Below, one piece after another: positions 7,530-16,207 of a DNA stretch of 58,411 nt. Position 1 is the stretch's first letter. Each line of letters starts with the position of its first letter. Below the pieces are notes generated by a model. That model saw only the letters and a list, made by a program, of their open reading frames with translations. It was not told the DNA's origin and did no database searches. The position numbers and the translations under genes are program-made. Source of the DNA: Candidatus Zhuqueibacterota bacterium (GTDB taxonomy: Bacteria; Zhuqueibacterota; Zhuqueibacteria; Oceanimicrobiales; Oceanimicrobiaceae); assembly GCA_029262055.1 (NCBI GenBank), contig JAJDAD010000022.1, positions 1 through 58,411 of the forward strand. Reading direction: 5' to 3'.

Positions 7530-9101
7530 TTAAGTTCCGGTTTCGGCCACTGGCTTTCCCGCACCCTGCTGGGAAGCGCAACTCGATGCATCAGACAGGA
7601 CTGCGCCAGTAGCCACTGGTAATCTCAAAGTAAATAGAGTTCCCTCCCCTACTTCGCTCGTCACGTCTATCTTCCCACCGTGTTTTTCGACTATGCCCCA
7701 CACCACTGACAGGCCTAGACCGTTGCCCTTCTGACCTTTGGTGGTGTAAAAGGGCTCGAATATCTTGCTGAGTTCTTCTTTCTTAATGCCGCAGCCGTTA
7801 TCCGACACCTGCGTTATCACATATTGTTTTTCACCGACGTCTTCTGTCCGGGTCGCAATCTTGATACTGCCACCGCTCTTGCCAATTGCGTCCGCAGCGT
7901 TCACCAGGAGATTAATCATCACCTGCTGGATCTGATTTGTATCCGCGTAAATGGGCGGCAACCCCTGCTCGAAGTCCACCTGGACGACAATATCTCTGGC
8001 TTGGAATTGACTGGCGACGATACCGACGGTCCGGCGGAGAGCTTCGTTCAGGTCAATGCTGGCCTTTTCGGGGGAAACAGGTCTGGCAAAATCCAACAGC
8101 CCTTTGACTATTTCGCGGCAACGCTTGGTTTCGCGAACGATCACTTCCAGATCTGCGGTGACTTCAGGATTGTTTGTGTTTCTCTTGAGCAGAAAACTAC
8201 TGTAGCTCAGAACTCCGGTCAGCGGGTTATTGATCTCGTGGGCAACTCCCGCCGCCAACCGGCCGATTGAAGACAGTTTATCGGATTGATATACCTGTCT
8301 TTGTGCTTCCGAGAGCTTGCCCGTCATGTCGTTAAAGGCAGCGGCCAACTGACCTATCTCGTCTCTCCTTTTGACCGGAATCTTGTAGCTGAGATTGCCG
8401 GCGGCGACCCGATTGGTGGCGTCCACAAGCTGCTTTACCGGCTTGCCGACCAGGGTCTGTACCAGATAGGCGAGCAAGAGACTAATGGACAGGATTGCAG
8501 TTATCGCAAAAATGACCATCTCGGCCTTATTCGATGCGATTTGCTGCTCCACTTCCGCGAGAGAAAGCGTTACATCTAAGACGCCCAGTACCCTTTGACT
8601 CGCTTTGTGGGCGTGACAAGGAGCCTGCCAACAACCCGGTTCGTTGTTTATGGGGTTGATGATGCCAAAATCCCTATGTCCCGCCGCAGTCGCAAACGTC
8701 CTGGTGCGTTCATTCATGCTCAGACTTGTCAGAGGCTGGTCCGAAGTGTGGCAGGCATAGCAGGACTCGGCGGCCTTATCCACCATTTGTCCAATCTCGT
8801 CCTTGTCCGAAGAATAGTTGATTCTGCCTTCCTTGTTGAAGATGCGAATCTTCTCAATCCCCTCCTGGCGACCAATGGTGTCGATGATCCTGTGGATATG
8901 GTCTCTCTGATTCAGCATCATTTCATAGCGCGTACTGCTCTTGACAGTCTCGCTAAGCTGATTGGCGTTGTGGTCGATTTGGGTAAGTAAAGCTTTCTGC
9001 TGGGAAGCAGTAGTGATGAAGGCAAACACCAGGATACCGGCGATTGCAACAACTCCCACCGTAAGAATTAACTTGGAGCTAACGCGATACCTGATAGACA
9101 T
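7530..9101 (-). CDS. Sensor histidine kinase with c-type heme sites in its periplasmic domain
   Basis: A 523-residue kinase: helix 1 (about 10-30), periplasmic sensor (31-195), helix 2 (196-215), HAMP (about 215-265), HisKA with phospho-acceptor His288 in AGVAHEINNPL, and HATPase with N-box (NLLVNAADAI), DNGCGI and GLGLS motifs. The sensor contains CYACH (114-118), a standard heme c attachment motif, and CWQAPCH (157-163), a CX4CH variant known from some c3 cytochromes. Two covalently bound hemes would make it a redox or gas sensor. It is followed by the receiver/GcvH protein and preceded by an NtrC-type regulator, probably its cognate partner (inferred). Its place inside the cytochrome operon suggests feedback on electron flux. 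Confidence 0.88.
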   Translation of the reverse strand: MSIRYRVSSKLILTVGVVAIAGILVFAFITTASQQKALLTQIDHNANQLSETVKSSTRYEMMLNQRDHIHRIIDTIGRQEGIEKIRIFNKEGRINYSSDKDEIGQMVDKAAESCYACHTSDQPLTSLSMNERTRTFATAAGHRDFGIINPINNEPGCWQAPCHAHKASQRVLGVLDVTLSLAEVEQQIASNKAEMVIFAITAILSISLLLAYLVQTLVGKPVKQLVDATNRVAAGNLSYKIPVKRRDEIGQLAAAFNDMTGKLSEAQRQVYQSDKLSSIGRLAAGVAHEINNPLTGVLSYSSFLLKRNTNNPEVTADLEVIVRETKRCREIVKGLLDFARPVSPEKASIDLNEALRRTVGIVASQFQARDIVVQVDFEQGLPPIYADTNQIQQVMINLLVNAADAIGKSGGSIKIATRTEDVGEKQYVITQVSDNGCGIKKEELSKIFEPFYTTKGQKGNGLGLSVVWGIVEKHGGKIDVTSEVGEGTLFTLRLPVATGAVLSDASSCASQQGAGKPVAETGT

Positions 9102-9138
9102 GCGTTCTTCCCGAAGGGTCTTTGGCTACCCCTGATCT

Positions 9139-10545
9139 TTACATATCACTGGTTTGCTTCCAATTACGGGAATGGAGGTGGTGTCGGCTGATCAAGCGAT
9201 GGAAAGTCCGGCGGTCTATTCCACTATCTTCTGCCGCTTGCGTGACATTGCCGTTGTGGCGGGACAACATGCGGACAATGTACTCTTTTTCAAAGCGTGA
9301 GACAACGCGGTCTTTGGCTTCTTTCAATGGCAAATCGAGACCGATGACATGGCCGTTTTGCGGCATACAGGTGACGTTCTCCGGTAGGGCTTGCACGCCG
9401 ATCCAGGGTTCGGTGGTGAGTGTTATTGCGCGCTCTACAACGTTTTCGAGCTCCCTGATGTTCCCGGGCCAGTTGTACTTTTCGAGACAGCGAAGAGCAT
9501 TCTCGGTAAATCCGTTGATTGTCTTGGGCGTCAGTTTCGCATATTTGGTGATGAAGTGACGGCACAGGAGGGGCAGATCCTCTTTTCTTTCCCGTAGCGG
9601 TGGCAAATGGATGGAAATGACATTTAAACGATAATAAAGGTCTTCTCTTAAGCTTTGCTCAGTGACAGCCTCTTCGAGATTGCGGTTTGAGGCTGAGATA
9701 ATTCGGACGTCAATATCGATTTCGTCCGTGCCTCCGACCCGCCTGATCCTCCTGTCCTGCAGCATGCGCAGTAACTTGACCTGGAGTGGCAAGGTCAGTT
9801 CGCAGATTTCATCGAGAAAAAAAGTCCCACGGTTCGCAAACTCCAGGAGTCCGGGCTTGCGACGATAAGCGCCGGTAAAAGCGCCTTTTTCGTACCCAAA
9901 CAACTCACTCTCGAACAGATGTTCGGGGAAGGCACCGCAGTTGACCGGTACAAACGGCTTGGCTTTGCGCAGGCTGTGATTGTGGATGGCCCGTGCCACA
10001 AGCTCTTTGCCTGTGCCACTTTCCCCGGTAACAGTGACATTGGTCTCGCCATCTGCCACCCTCGAAATCAACTCAAAGACCGGACGCATGGTTGCGCTCC
10101 GCCCGATGATGTCGTCAAACCCGAAATGGTGCTGGAGCTGATCCTTCAGAAACTTCTTTTCCTTATGCAAGCCGCGATGCTGCAGAGATTTTTCAACGAC
10201 TACCCGTAACCGTTCAGCACGGAAGGGCTTCTCTACAAAGTCGAATGCACCGTCGCGCATGGCAGACACCACGCTTTCCGCATTGCCATAAGCACTGAAG
10301 ATCACAAATGGGGTCTCGGGCGCCTTGGTTCGGGCCTCACGCAACAAATCCATACCGTCGACACCCGGCATGGCTAAGTCACTTATGATCAGGTCGTATT
10401 CCTCGGATTGAATGGTCGTCAAAGCGTGGTTACTGTCACTGAGGGTTTCTACGTCGTAAGTCCCGTTGGAGCGCAGCGCCTTGGCACAACTGAGGAGGAG
10501 GTCGACATCATCATCGACGATTAAGATTCTGTACTTTTCTGTCAT
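9139..10545 (-). CDS. Sigma-54-dependent NtrC-family response regulator
   Basis: A 468-residue protein with an N-terminal receiver (IVDDDVD, phospho-acceptor in IISDLAMPG, Lys in FVEKPF), AAA+ domain with Walker A GESGTGKE, intact sigma-54 contact loop GAFTGA and FFLDEI, and a Fis-type helix-turn-helix at the end (GNVTQAAEDSGIDRRTFHR). It should activate -24/-12 promoters after phosphorylation, most likely by the heme-binding kinase encoded 37 bases downstream. Plausible targets are the sigma-54-like sites ahead of the cytochrome genes in this window (inferred). Confidence 0.93.
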   Translation of the reverse strand: MTEKYRILIVDDDVDLLLSCAKALRSNGTYDVETLSDSNHALTTIQSEEYDLIISDLAMPGVDGMDLLREARTKAPETPFVIFSAYGNAESVVSAMRDGAFDFVEKPFRAERLRVVVEKSLQHRGLHKEKKFLKDQLQHHFGFDDIIGRSATMRPVFELISRVADGETNVTVTGESGTGKELVARAIHNHSLRKAKPFVPVNCGAFPEHLFESELFGYEKGAFTGAYRRKPGLLEFANRGTFFLDEICELTLPLQVKLLRMLQDRRIRRVGGTDEIDIDVRIISASNRNLEEAVTEQSLREDLYYRLNVISIHLPPLRERKEDLPLLCRHFITKYAKLTPKTINGFTENALRCLEKYNWPGNIRELENVVERAITLTTEPWIGVQALPENVTCMPQNGHVIGLDLPLKEAKDRVVSRFEKEYIVRMLSRHNGNVTQAAEDSGIDRRTFHRLISRHHLHSRNWKQTSDM

Positions 10546-10757
10546 AACGCTTCTTCCGAGGCTTGGTTTACAGCAAGACGGAATAGATCGTGATGCGACT
10601 TACAGAGCGGATGCAGCATGTGCCACCCAGCCCTGAAGAGCCGGATAATCAAAGATACTGCAAAGATGAAGCCAAGCCTTACGCATTGCCGTTCAATCTT
10701 GTTTCTTAAAGACTTAGAAGTCGCGACCCACCTAGCGATACGCTCCGGTAGCGCCAT
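10542..10757 (-). CDS. Possible small membrane protein, uncertain
   Basis: A 71-codon frame starting MALPERIARWV, with one hydrophobic stretch (LGFIFAVSLIIRLF). Its stop overlaps the start of the NtrC-type regulator as ATGA, as expected for translational coupling. A longer in-frame start at 10991 would overlap the cytochrome fusion. The ribosome site is weak and no family is recognised. It could equally be chance reading of the 420-base gap between the cytochrome and regulator genes, in which I see nothing else. Confidence 0.22.
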   Translation of the reverse strand: MALPERIARWVATSKSLRNKIERQCVRLGFIFAVSLIIRLFRAGWHMLHPLCKSHHDLFRLAVNQASEEAL

Positions 10758-10965
10758 TCTTTCTATTCTTACGAAAAATGTCACTTCATTTTCCTGAAAC
10801 AGAGATACCGTGTAAATCCGGACATTGGGCGATCGTTGTCTCCTGTGGCTTTTCCCCAGATTGAATCCATATAGTACTAGAGTCAGCAAATTGCCTGACC
10901 GGAGTGTTTCCGGCTGCGGATTCCCGCGCATGGTTTCAGGCGCCGCTTGCGCAAAGATACGTCGC

Positions 10966-13887
10966 TTAGCGATACAGGAATACCATTGCATAAATGACCA
11001 TGATGATCACAAAGATACCGATAGCCAGGCAGCTCAGTCCAAAAACCCTGGCCCCGGTGCGCAACCAGCGCGGCGGCGCAGACACCAGCTTCTTCCGGAT
11101 GCTCTTGTTCTTCAGCAACAAGGCATATTCGCGTGGTCGGTCATACTTGAATTCGTCCAGCGGAACGCTCCCGGTAAAAATAACCGGATCCATTGGAAAT
11201 TTGTCCGGTCGAAAATGGGTGTTGAAGAAGTGCACGGTAAAAATGAAGCCCGTGGCCAGCAGCGCCTCGTCGCTGTGAATGATGGTAGCAACATTGATCA
11301 GCCAGCCGGGCATACCGAGGCCGGTAAAGAACTCCGGAAACCACAGCATGAGCCCGCTGCCGCCGATCACTGCCACGCCCCAAAAAACGGCGAAGTAATC
11401 AAATTTTTCCCAGTAAGTCCAACGCCCGTAATGCGGCCGCGGCCCCATGCCAAAGAACCATTTGAGGGTTTGCCCGAATTCGATGAAGTCCCGCTTGCGC
11501 GGTACAATCGTGTCCTCGCCGGTCAGCATATCCTTGAGCGAAAGTTTATCTTTCCGCTTTTTGTAGATGAGATGACCGATGTGCAGGATAAAATAGAGAA
11601 ACGTAATAAAGGCCGCGTACCGGTGGACATAACCCGTGACCTCGTAACCACCCATGATCTGTGACATACTCTGGAATACGCCCACCCCGGAGAATTTTAT
11701 GGTCATTCCGGTGATGGCAAGGGAAAGAAAGCTTGTGATGACCAGAATGTGAAGAAACCTGGAAAACCCATCAAAGCGCTGAACATGAGCCTGCCTCCTA
11801 CCATTGCCTGCTCCAGACGCTACCGCATCCGCTGCCCGGGCATTCTTAAGATGCTTGCGCCTTTCATAAACCGCGCGCGGCAACCACAAAATCGTGTGCA
11901 AGCCAAAGAACGCGAACGTACTGAGCAGCAACCCGGTCATGGCCCAGAAAGTGTAGTACAAATATGGGTACCGGGACTTATTGTGATGCGTCGCATGCGT
12001 GAGATATCCGACAAACTTACGATTTGACTGAGGATGGCAGCTCTTGCAGGTCTCCACGATGTTGGCGCGGCTCAACGTCGACTTTGGATCCGAAATCGGA
12101 AGGATGTTGTGCGCGCCATGACAATCATAACACTTCGCGGTTTTGATGGCTCCCAGTTTGGATACTTTGCCATGAAATGTCTCGAAGTATGTCTCCGCCA
12201 CATCTACGTGACATTTGCCGCACTGGTCCAGTATGCCCTGCCGGAAGTGGTCGACATCGACTCTCTTGATCGTATGCGACAGGTGGCAATCGTTGCACAC
12301 GGGCAGGGCTTTGTCTGTTTTTGTCACGTCGGGGCTATGAATACTCGTTTTGAACGCTTCATAGATTCCAAGGTGGCACTGCGAGCATGTACCCGCGATG
12401 TTGCCCGGGTTGACAGTTGAGGCAGGTGCATCAGCGGGCAGTTCACGATGCGCAGTGTGACAGTCGACACAGGTTGCGGTGACTGTCAGACCACTTTGCA
12501 GCAGGCCTTTGCCGTGGATGCTCATCGAGTAATTCTCAACAATTTCGTGCTCATTCCCGGTATAAGTCAGCGCTGCCTTCTGCCCCTCTCGGTGGCACTT
12601 ACCACACAAATCAGGTATATTTCTGGCAAAAATCGGTGAATCCAGGTCATCCTTGGCCTGCATGTCATGGATGCCGTGGCAGTCGGTGCAGTACGGAGCG
12701 ACCTCATTGCCCTGGGCATGCTCCGCCGAATGGAAACTCGTGCCGTAGTCCTGCACCTCCTCGGCATGACACATGGAACAATCGACGCGGCCGCTGTCAC
12801 GGCAAATCGGTTTCTGGGTTTCGCTGACGTTGGTGTGACATTTGAAACACGGTTGATTGGAATGGACCGAGTTCCTGGCGGACTCCTGATCGACGTACAG
12901 GGAAACAGCTACACTATCCTTCTGCATGGTCAGAGCCGTGTCAGAATGACAGGCCATACAGCGCGAGTCCGGGAAACTTTCTTCGTAGAAGACGCGGCGG
13001 ACCTGGTGCGGTTGATGACAATCGACACAAATAGGAAGCTCATGTGGCTCCTTTTCCCAAAGCTCGCCCCTGATGACTTTCCGGTGCACCTTTTCAATCT
13101 GTGCGTGGCATTGCATGCAGGTATCGGCTATGTTCCTTCTATTGATGCTGGAGTTGTCATCTTCGTGCGGCAGGATGGCGTGGGATGTATGACAGTTGGT
13201 GCAAACTGCTGTGACGATCAGACCCCTCCTGAACAGCCCATCCCCATGAATAGACTGGGAATAGTCCTCCAGAACATGCCTCTCGGAGACCGTGCGCAAC
13301 CTGGAGACCGGCGTACCTTCCTTGTGGCATGAACCGCAGAGACGCGGGATGTTCATAACGTAGGTCTTCGATGCCTCATCGGATGCGGGCAGGATGTCAT
13401 GGGTCCCGTGGCAGGTTGCGCAGTCCGGGGCCAGATATTTTTTGTGCCGCAGCGCATCTCCATGCAGACTGGCCTCAAACTGCGCGACAGCATCGTCGTG
13501 ACATGAACTGCAATCCACCGCCTCCAGATCATCCTCATGTGGGAATTCATCCACCGCCGCGTCTACGTGGCAGGAAATGCACTCGTTCTCGCCGTGAATG
13601 GACCTCTGGAAGCTCTTACCATTCACATGCAACGAAATTTCCTTGCCGTCTCTTTCGGCCGTCAAGTCGGTATCGTCGTGGCACTCAAGGCATTCGGCGT
13701 CTTCCTGGGCCTGCAGATCAGTTAGCTGCGGCGGTCCGAAGGCCACCATCAGTGACACGGCTGTAGAAACCGCTATATTTGTCAGGTTTGTATTCAAGTG
13801 TGGACCCTTCCCTGTTAGCTTTGCGAACCGCAAACAACTGATAGTAGATACAAGCCGTGATAGTCGCCCGGTCTGAGCCAGGCTCAA
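10966..13887 (-). CDS. 19-heme cytochrome c / cytochrome b fusion, CbcL-like
   Basis: The 973-residue protein has 19 CXXCH motifs between about residues 66 and 650, from CLECH to CKSCH, in repeating CxxCHxxH units with SIHG-type spacers. A membrane domain of about 300 residues follows, resembling cytochrome b561/FdnI: His-bearing helices near SRFLHILVITSF, GYVHRYAAFITFLYFILHIGH and IHSDEALLATGF. Multiheme c plus b-type fusions such as Geobacter CbcL act as menaquinol:cytochrome c oxidoreductases, so the same role is inferred here. CbcL carries fewer hemes. The start shown is TTG overlapping the upstream stop. A second TTG at 13797, after GGGAAGGG, would give a shorter signal peptide (NTNLTNIAV...DLQAQ) and may be the true start. 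Confidence 0.88.
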   Translation of the reverse strand: MSLAQTGRLSRLVSTISCLRFAKLTGKGPHLNTNLTNIAVSTAVSLMVAFGPPQLTDLQAQEDAECLECHDDTDLTAERDGKEISLHVNGKSFQRSIHGENECISCHVDAAVDEFPHEDDLEAVDCSSCHDDAVAQFEASLHGDALRHKKYLAPDCATCHGTHDILPASDEASKTYVMNIPRLCGSCHKEGTPVSRLRTVSERHVLEDYSQSIHGDGLFRRGLIVTAVCTNCHTSHAILPHEDDNSSINRRNIADTCMQCHAQIEKVHRKVIRGELWEKEPHELPICVDCHQPHQVRRVFYEESFPDSRCMACHSDTALTMQKDSVAVSLYVDQESARNSVHSNQPCFKCHTNVSETQKPICRDSGRVDCSMCHAEEVQDYGTSFHSAEHAQGNEVAPYCTDCHGIHDMQAKDDLDSPIFARNIPDLCGKCHREGQKAALTYTGNEHEIVENYSMSIHGKGLLQSGLTVTATCVDCHTAHRELPADAPASTVNPGNIAGTCSQCHLGIYEAFKTSIHSPDVTKTDKALPVCNDCHLSHTIKRVDVDHFRQGILDQCGKCHVDVAETYFETFHGKVSKLGAIKTAKCYDCHGAHNILPISDPKSTLSRANIVETCKSCHPQSNRKFVGYLTHATHHNKSRYPYLYYTFWAMTGLLLSTFAFFGLHTILWLPRAVYERRKHLKNARAADAVASGAGNGRRQAHVQRFDGFSRFLHILVITSFLSLAITGMTIKFSGVGVFQSMSQIMGGYEVTGYVHRYAAFITFLYFILHIGHLIYKKRKDKLSLKDMLTGEDTIVPRKRDFIEFGQTLKWFFGMGPRPHYGRWTYWEKFDYFAVFWGVAVIGGSGLMLWFPEFFTGLGMPGWLINVATIIHSDEALLATGFIFTVHFFNTHFRPDKFPMDPVIFTGSVPLDEFKYDRPREYALLLKNKSIRKKLVSAPPRWLRTGARVFGLSCLAIGIFVIIMVIYAMVFLYR

Positions 13888-14630
13888 ACTGGCTCGTTTT
13901 CAGAACACTTAGTTGGTTCCGTCTCTTCGTGACCCTCCTGCTGCATCTTCTGCCATTCCAGAAAATACTCGTGCCGGAATTCCTTTTCAGATATTCTTCC
14001 GTCGACCATGCTGGTGTTCAGCGGGTAGGTGTCAGGATTAAAAATGACATAATAGAAATGCCACACCACGATGGCCAGCGTTGCCAGCCAGGCTTCATAA
14101 AGATGGACAACCGTCAGCAGGTCGATAGCCCAGACCGGGAAATAGGTGAGGGTGACATTCTCAAACCAAAGCATTACTCCCGAAACGCCCATGATGACGC
14201 CGCCCCAGATGAGCGCGATGTACTCGGCTTTTTCCATATAACTGAAGTGGTCAAACTTGGGCGGGTGTTTCTCCAGTCCGAAGTTGTAGAGCAGGTTTGT
14301 GCCCAGATCGCGCATGTCTTGCAGACCCGGCCGAAAAGCTTGTAACAGGCGCCGGCCTCGTCGGGTGGCGGCCATGTAGTAGGCATGATAGATTCCCAAA
14401 AACACAAACGCCGCTCCGGCGATGCGGTGCAGAATCCCGCGCAGGCTGAACAGCCAATCCAATCCGGCAAAAGGTGCGGCCCACCACGCTTCCGGGTACT
14501 TCAGGGCAAAACCGGTGACAGCCAGCAGAATGAAACTTACCGCAAGCAACCAGTGTTGCACACGCTCGTTCCTGGTCCAGCGGGTGTAGGACTCACTCTG
14601 GCTTCGGTCGATCTCTGTAAGGGAAGTCAT
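13884..14630 (-). CDS. Cytochrome b561/formate dehydrogenase gamma-like subunit
   Basis: A 248-residue membrane protein with four main hydrophobic segments and paired His residues (VQHWLLAVSF, LHRIAGAAFVFLGIYHAYY, VVHLYEAWLATLAIVVWHFYY) expected to hold two b hemes, as in FdnI/HydC. It is clearly related to the C-terminal half of the 19-heme fusion downstream; both share a His-x-x-Glu-Ala helix and an F-x-P-D-x-x-P-x-(N/D) segment. It overlaps the upstream 11-heme cytochrome by ATGA, so the two proteins probably form one quinol-oxidising unit. Confidence 0.88.
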   Translation of the reverse strand: MTSLTEIDRSQSESYTRWTRNERVQHWLLAVSFILLAVTGFALKYPEAWWAAPFAGLDWLFSLRGILHRIAGAAFVFLGIYHAYYMAATRRGRRLLQAFRPGLQDMRDLGTNLLYNFGLEKHPPKFDHFSYMEKAEYIALIWGGVIMGVSGVMLWFENVTLTYFPVWAIDLLTVVHLYEAWLATLAIVVWHFYYVIFNPDTYPLNTSMVDGRISEKEFRHEYFLEWQKMQQEGHEETEPTKCSENEPV

Positions 14631-15889
14631 GCCTCCCTCCTTTGTTTCAACTGTTGCCTGGACTTCTTGATAAAATCAACCCCGTTGTGGACAATCATGC
14701 CACCGATTACGACAACGATAAGCCAGAAATAAGCGATCCTGACGTAGTTGACAATAATGCCCGGCCTGCTTGTGGTGGTCAGATGAATTCTCCCTTGCGC
14801 AAAGTTTGTGGTCGTCTTGGGATGACAACTGCCGCAAGTAGCTTCCAGGTTTGCGGGATTGATGGTTGACTGTGGATCGGAAGACGGCAAGATGTTGTGG
14901 ATACCGTGACAACTAGCGCAATTTGCGGCTTTGAGCGAACCCGCCTTAACTGCCAGACCATGAAAACTATTCTCAAATGTTTCGGCCCTGGACTCGCGCA
15001 TGCCGTACCTTTCCGTGATAAGTTCGGAGGCATGGCAGCGCTCGCATGTTTTATCCGAAACCCGCAATGGATGCACTGGAGATTCCGGGTCATCCGGAGA
15101 CTTCACGCTGTGCTCACCGTGGCAGTCGGTGCAGACCGGGGCGTCGCGTATGCCCTTTTTTGCGGCTCGCCAGTGAACACTCTCAGTATAAGTCTTGTAG
15201 ATATCCTGGTGGCATTGGCCACATGTTTCGGGAACATTCTTCCAAAAGATTGGCGACGCCGGGTCGCCCATGCTACGGATGCTATGTCCCCCGTGGCAGC
15301 TCACGCAGTTAGCCGCAGCAAAGTTGTGCTCGGACAAAACGGCCAAGCCGTGTACGCTTTCCCTGTACGCTGCTAAGGGATCCGAGATGGAGATATCATA
15401 TTTCTTTGCTATTTTCGGATCGGCATGACATTGCGCGCACGTAGCCGCCAGGTTCAACGGATGGATAAGCGACACCACATCTGAAGCGGGAAGAATATTG
15501 TGTTTGCCATGACAGCCACTGCAGGTGGCTGCGTCACCAGAACCGTTCTCTACCGATTGCCCGTGCACACTCAGCAGGTGTGGCTCAACGACGTCTTCGT
15601 GGCAGATGCCGCAATCGACCCCCTCACCCGGTTCCCCCGGATGCTCCTCAATGTCCACGTCTGCATGGCAGTCAGTGCAGTCAAAATCGCCATGAATCGA
15701 ATAGAGGTATTCTTCTTGGTCGACAAAAAGGGAAATCTCCTTGCCAGCGTCATCCTCGCTTGTCAGGTCAGGGTCCGCGTGACACTCAAAGCATTCATCC
15801 TGAGCATAAACTACGACCGGCATCGTGACCTGCCAAGACGCCGCCGAAAGGTAGAGAAGCGCGACTGCTAGTAGATGATTTGTAATCAC
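14627..15889 (-). CDS. 11-heme cytochrome c, membrane anchored
   Basis: A 420-residue protein with a signal peptide (residues 1-30, ending VVYAQ), eleven CXXCH motifs (CFECH to CGSCH) in the same CxxCHxxH repeat style as the 19-heme fusion, and a single C-terminal helix (IAYFWLIVVVIGGMIVHNGVDF) followed by a basic tail. The hemes should sit in the periplasm next to the cytochrome b encoded by the overlapping downstream gene. It heads the operon. The GTG start is supported by AGGAG eight bases upstream and by the signal peptide. A palindromic, sigma-54-like element lies 46-61 bases upstream of the start. Confidence 0.9.
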   Translation of the reverse strand: MITNHLLAVALLYLSAASWQVTMPVVVYAQDECFECHADPDLTSEDDAGKEISLFVDQEEYLYSIHGDFDCTDCHADVDIEEHPGEPGEGVDCGICHEDVVEPHLLSVHGQSVENGSGDAATCSGCHGKHNILPASDVVSLIHPLNLAATCAQCHADPKIAKKYDISISDPLAAYRESVHGLAVLSEHNFAAANCVSCHGGHSIRSMGDPASPIFWKNVPETCGQCHQDIYKTYTESVHWRAAKKGIRDAPVCTDCHGEHSVKSPDDPESPVHPLRVSDKTCERCHASELITERYGMRESRAETFENSFHGLAVKAGSLKAANCASCHGIHNILPSSDPQSTINPANLEATCGSCHPKTTTNFAQGRIHLTTTSRPGIIVNYVRIAYFWLIVVVIGGMIVHNGVDFIKKSRQQLKQRREA

Positions 15890-15925
15890 AATTCACTCTC
15901 CTGAGCATCTTTCCAGAAATACCGC

Positions 15926-15950
15926 TGGCACGATTTCAACAATCGTACCA
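15926..15950 (-). promoter_or_regulatory. Candidate operon promoter/operator ahead of the 11-heme cytochrome
   Basis: Plus-strand arms TGGCACGATT and AATCGTACCA form an inverted repeat (9 of 10 matches, 5-base spacer). Read on the minus strand, 15950-15935 gives TGGTACG-ATTG-TTGAA. This fits the sigma-54 -24 element and the TTG of -12 with correct spacing, but GC is GA. It is 46 bases from the start codon. It could instead be a repressor operator. Confidence 0.4.
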
Positions 15951-16118
15951 GGTAGCATTCTTGCACTTAGTAACAAAACAAGTGTGAAGGGATAGACAGT
16001 AACGCTGTTATTACAATAGGTTACGAATGTCACGCTCGTGTAAGGCCTTCGTTCAAAAATAAGCATCGGGAGCGCAGATTTCGAAAATCTAAGAAAGCAT
16101 TCTCTAAGGTAAGAAGAT

Positions 16119-16155
16119 AAAAAAACGCCGGACGTGTCAGAACGAGCCGGCGTTT
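16119..16155 (-). terminator. Rho-independent terminator after the TPR gene
   Basis: Minus-strand stem of nine base pairs (AAACGCCGG with CCGGCGTTT) followed by a run of seven T. A second perfect nine-base-pair hairpin (GCCTGGTGC/GCACCAGGC, 16161-16192) lies between it and the stop codon at 16208, making a tandem structure. Confidence 0.85.
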
Positions 16156-16207
16156 GCATAGCCTGGTGCCACGGAAGGGCGAAGCACCAGGCGACTTTCC
16201 ACATCGT

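Larger units (their letters stand above)
15890..16207. other. Promoter region of the cytochrome operon and terminator of the upstream gene
   Basis: No gene in these 318 bases. From the operon side it holds a 25-base inverted repeat with a promoter-like element (15926-15950), an AT-rich stretch with GTAAC/GTTAC half-sites around 16000-16030, and then two hairpins that end the TPR gene. Confidence 0.6.

Noticed and set aside
10758-10991. Long N-terminal extension of the small frame between the cytochrome fusion and NtrC regulator
   Set aside because: It overlaps the end of the cytochrome fusion, has no ribosome site and no recognisable composition; only the shorter frame is listed, at low confidence.
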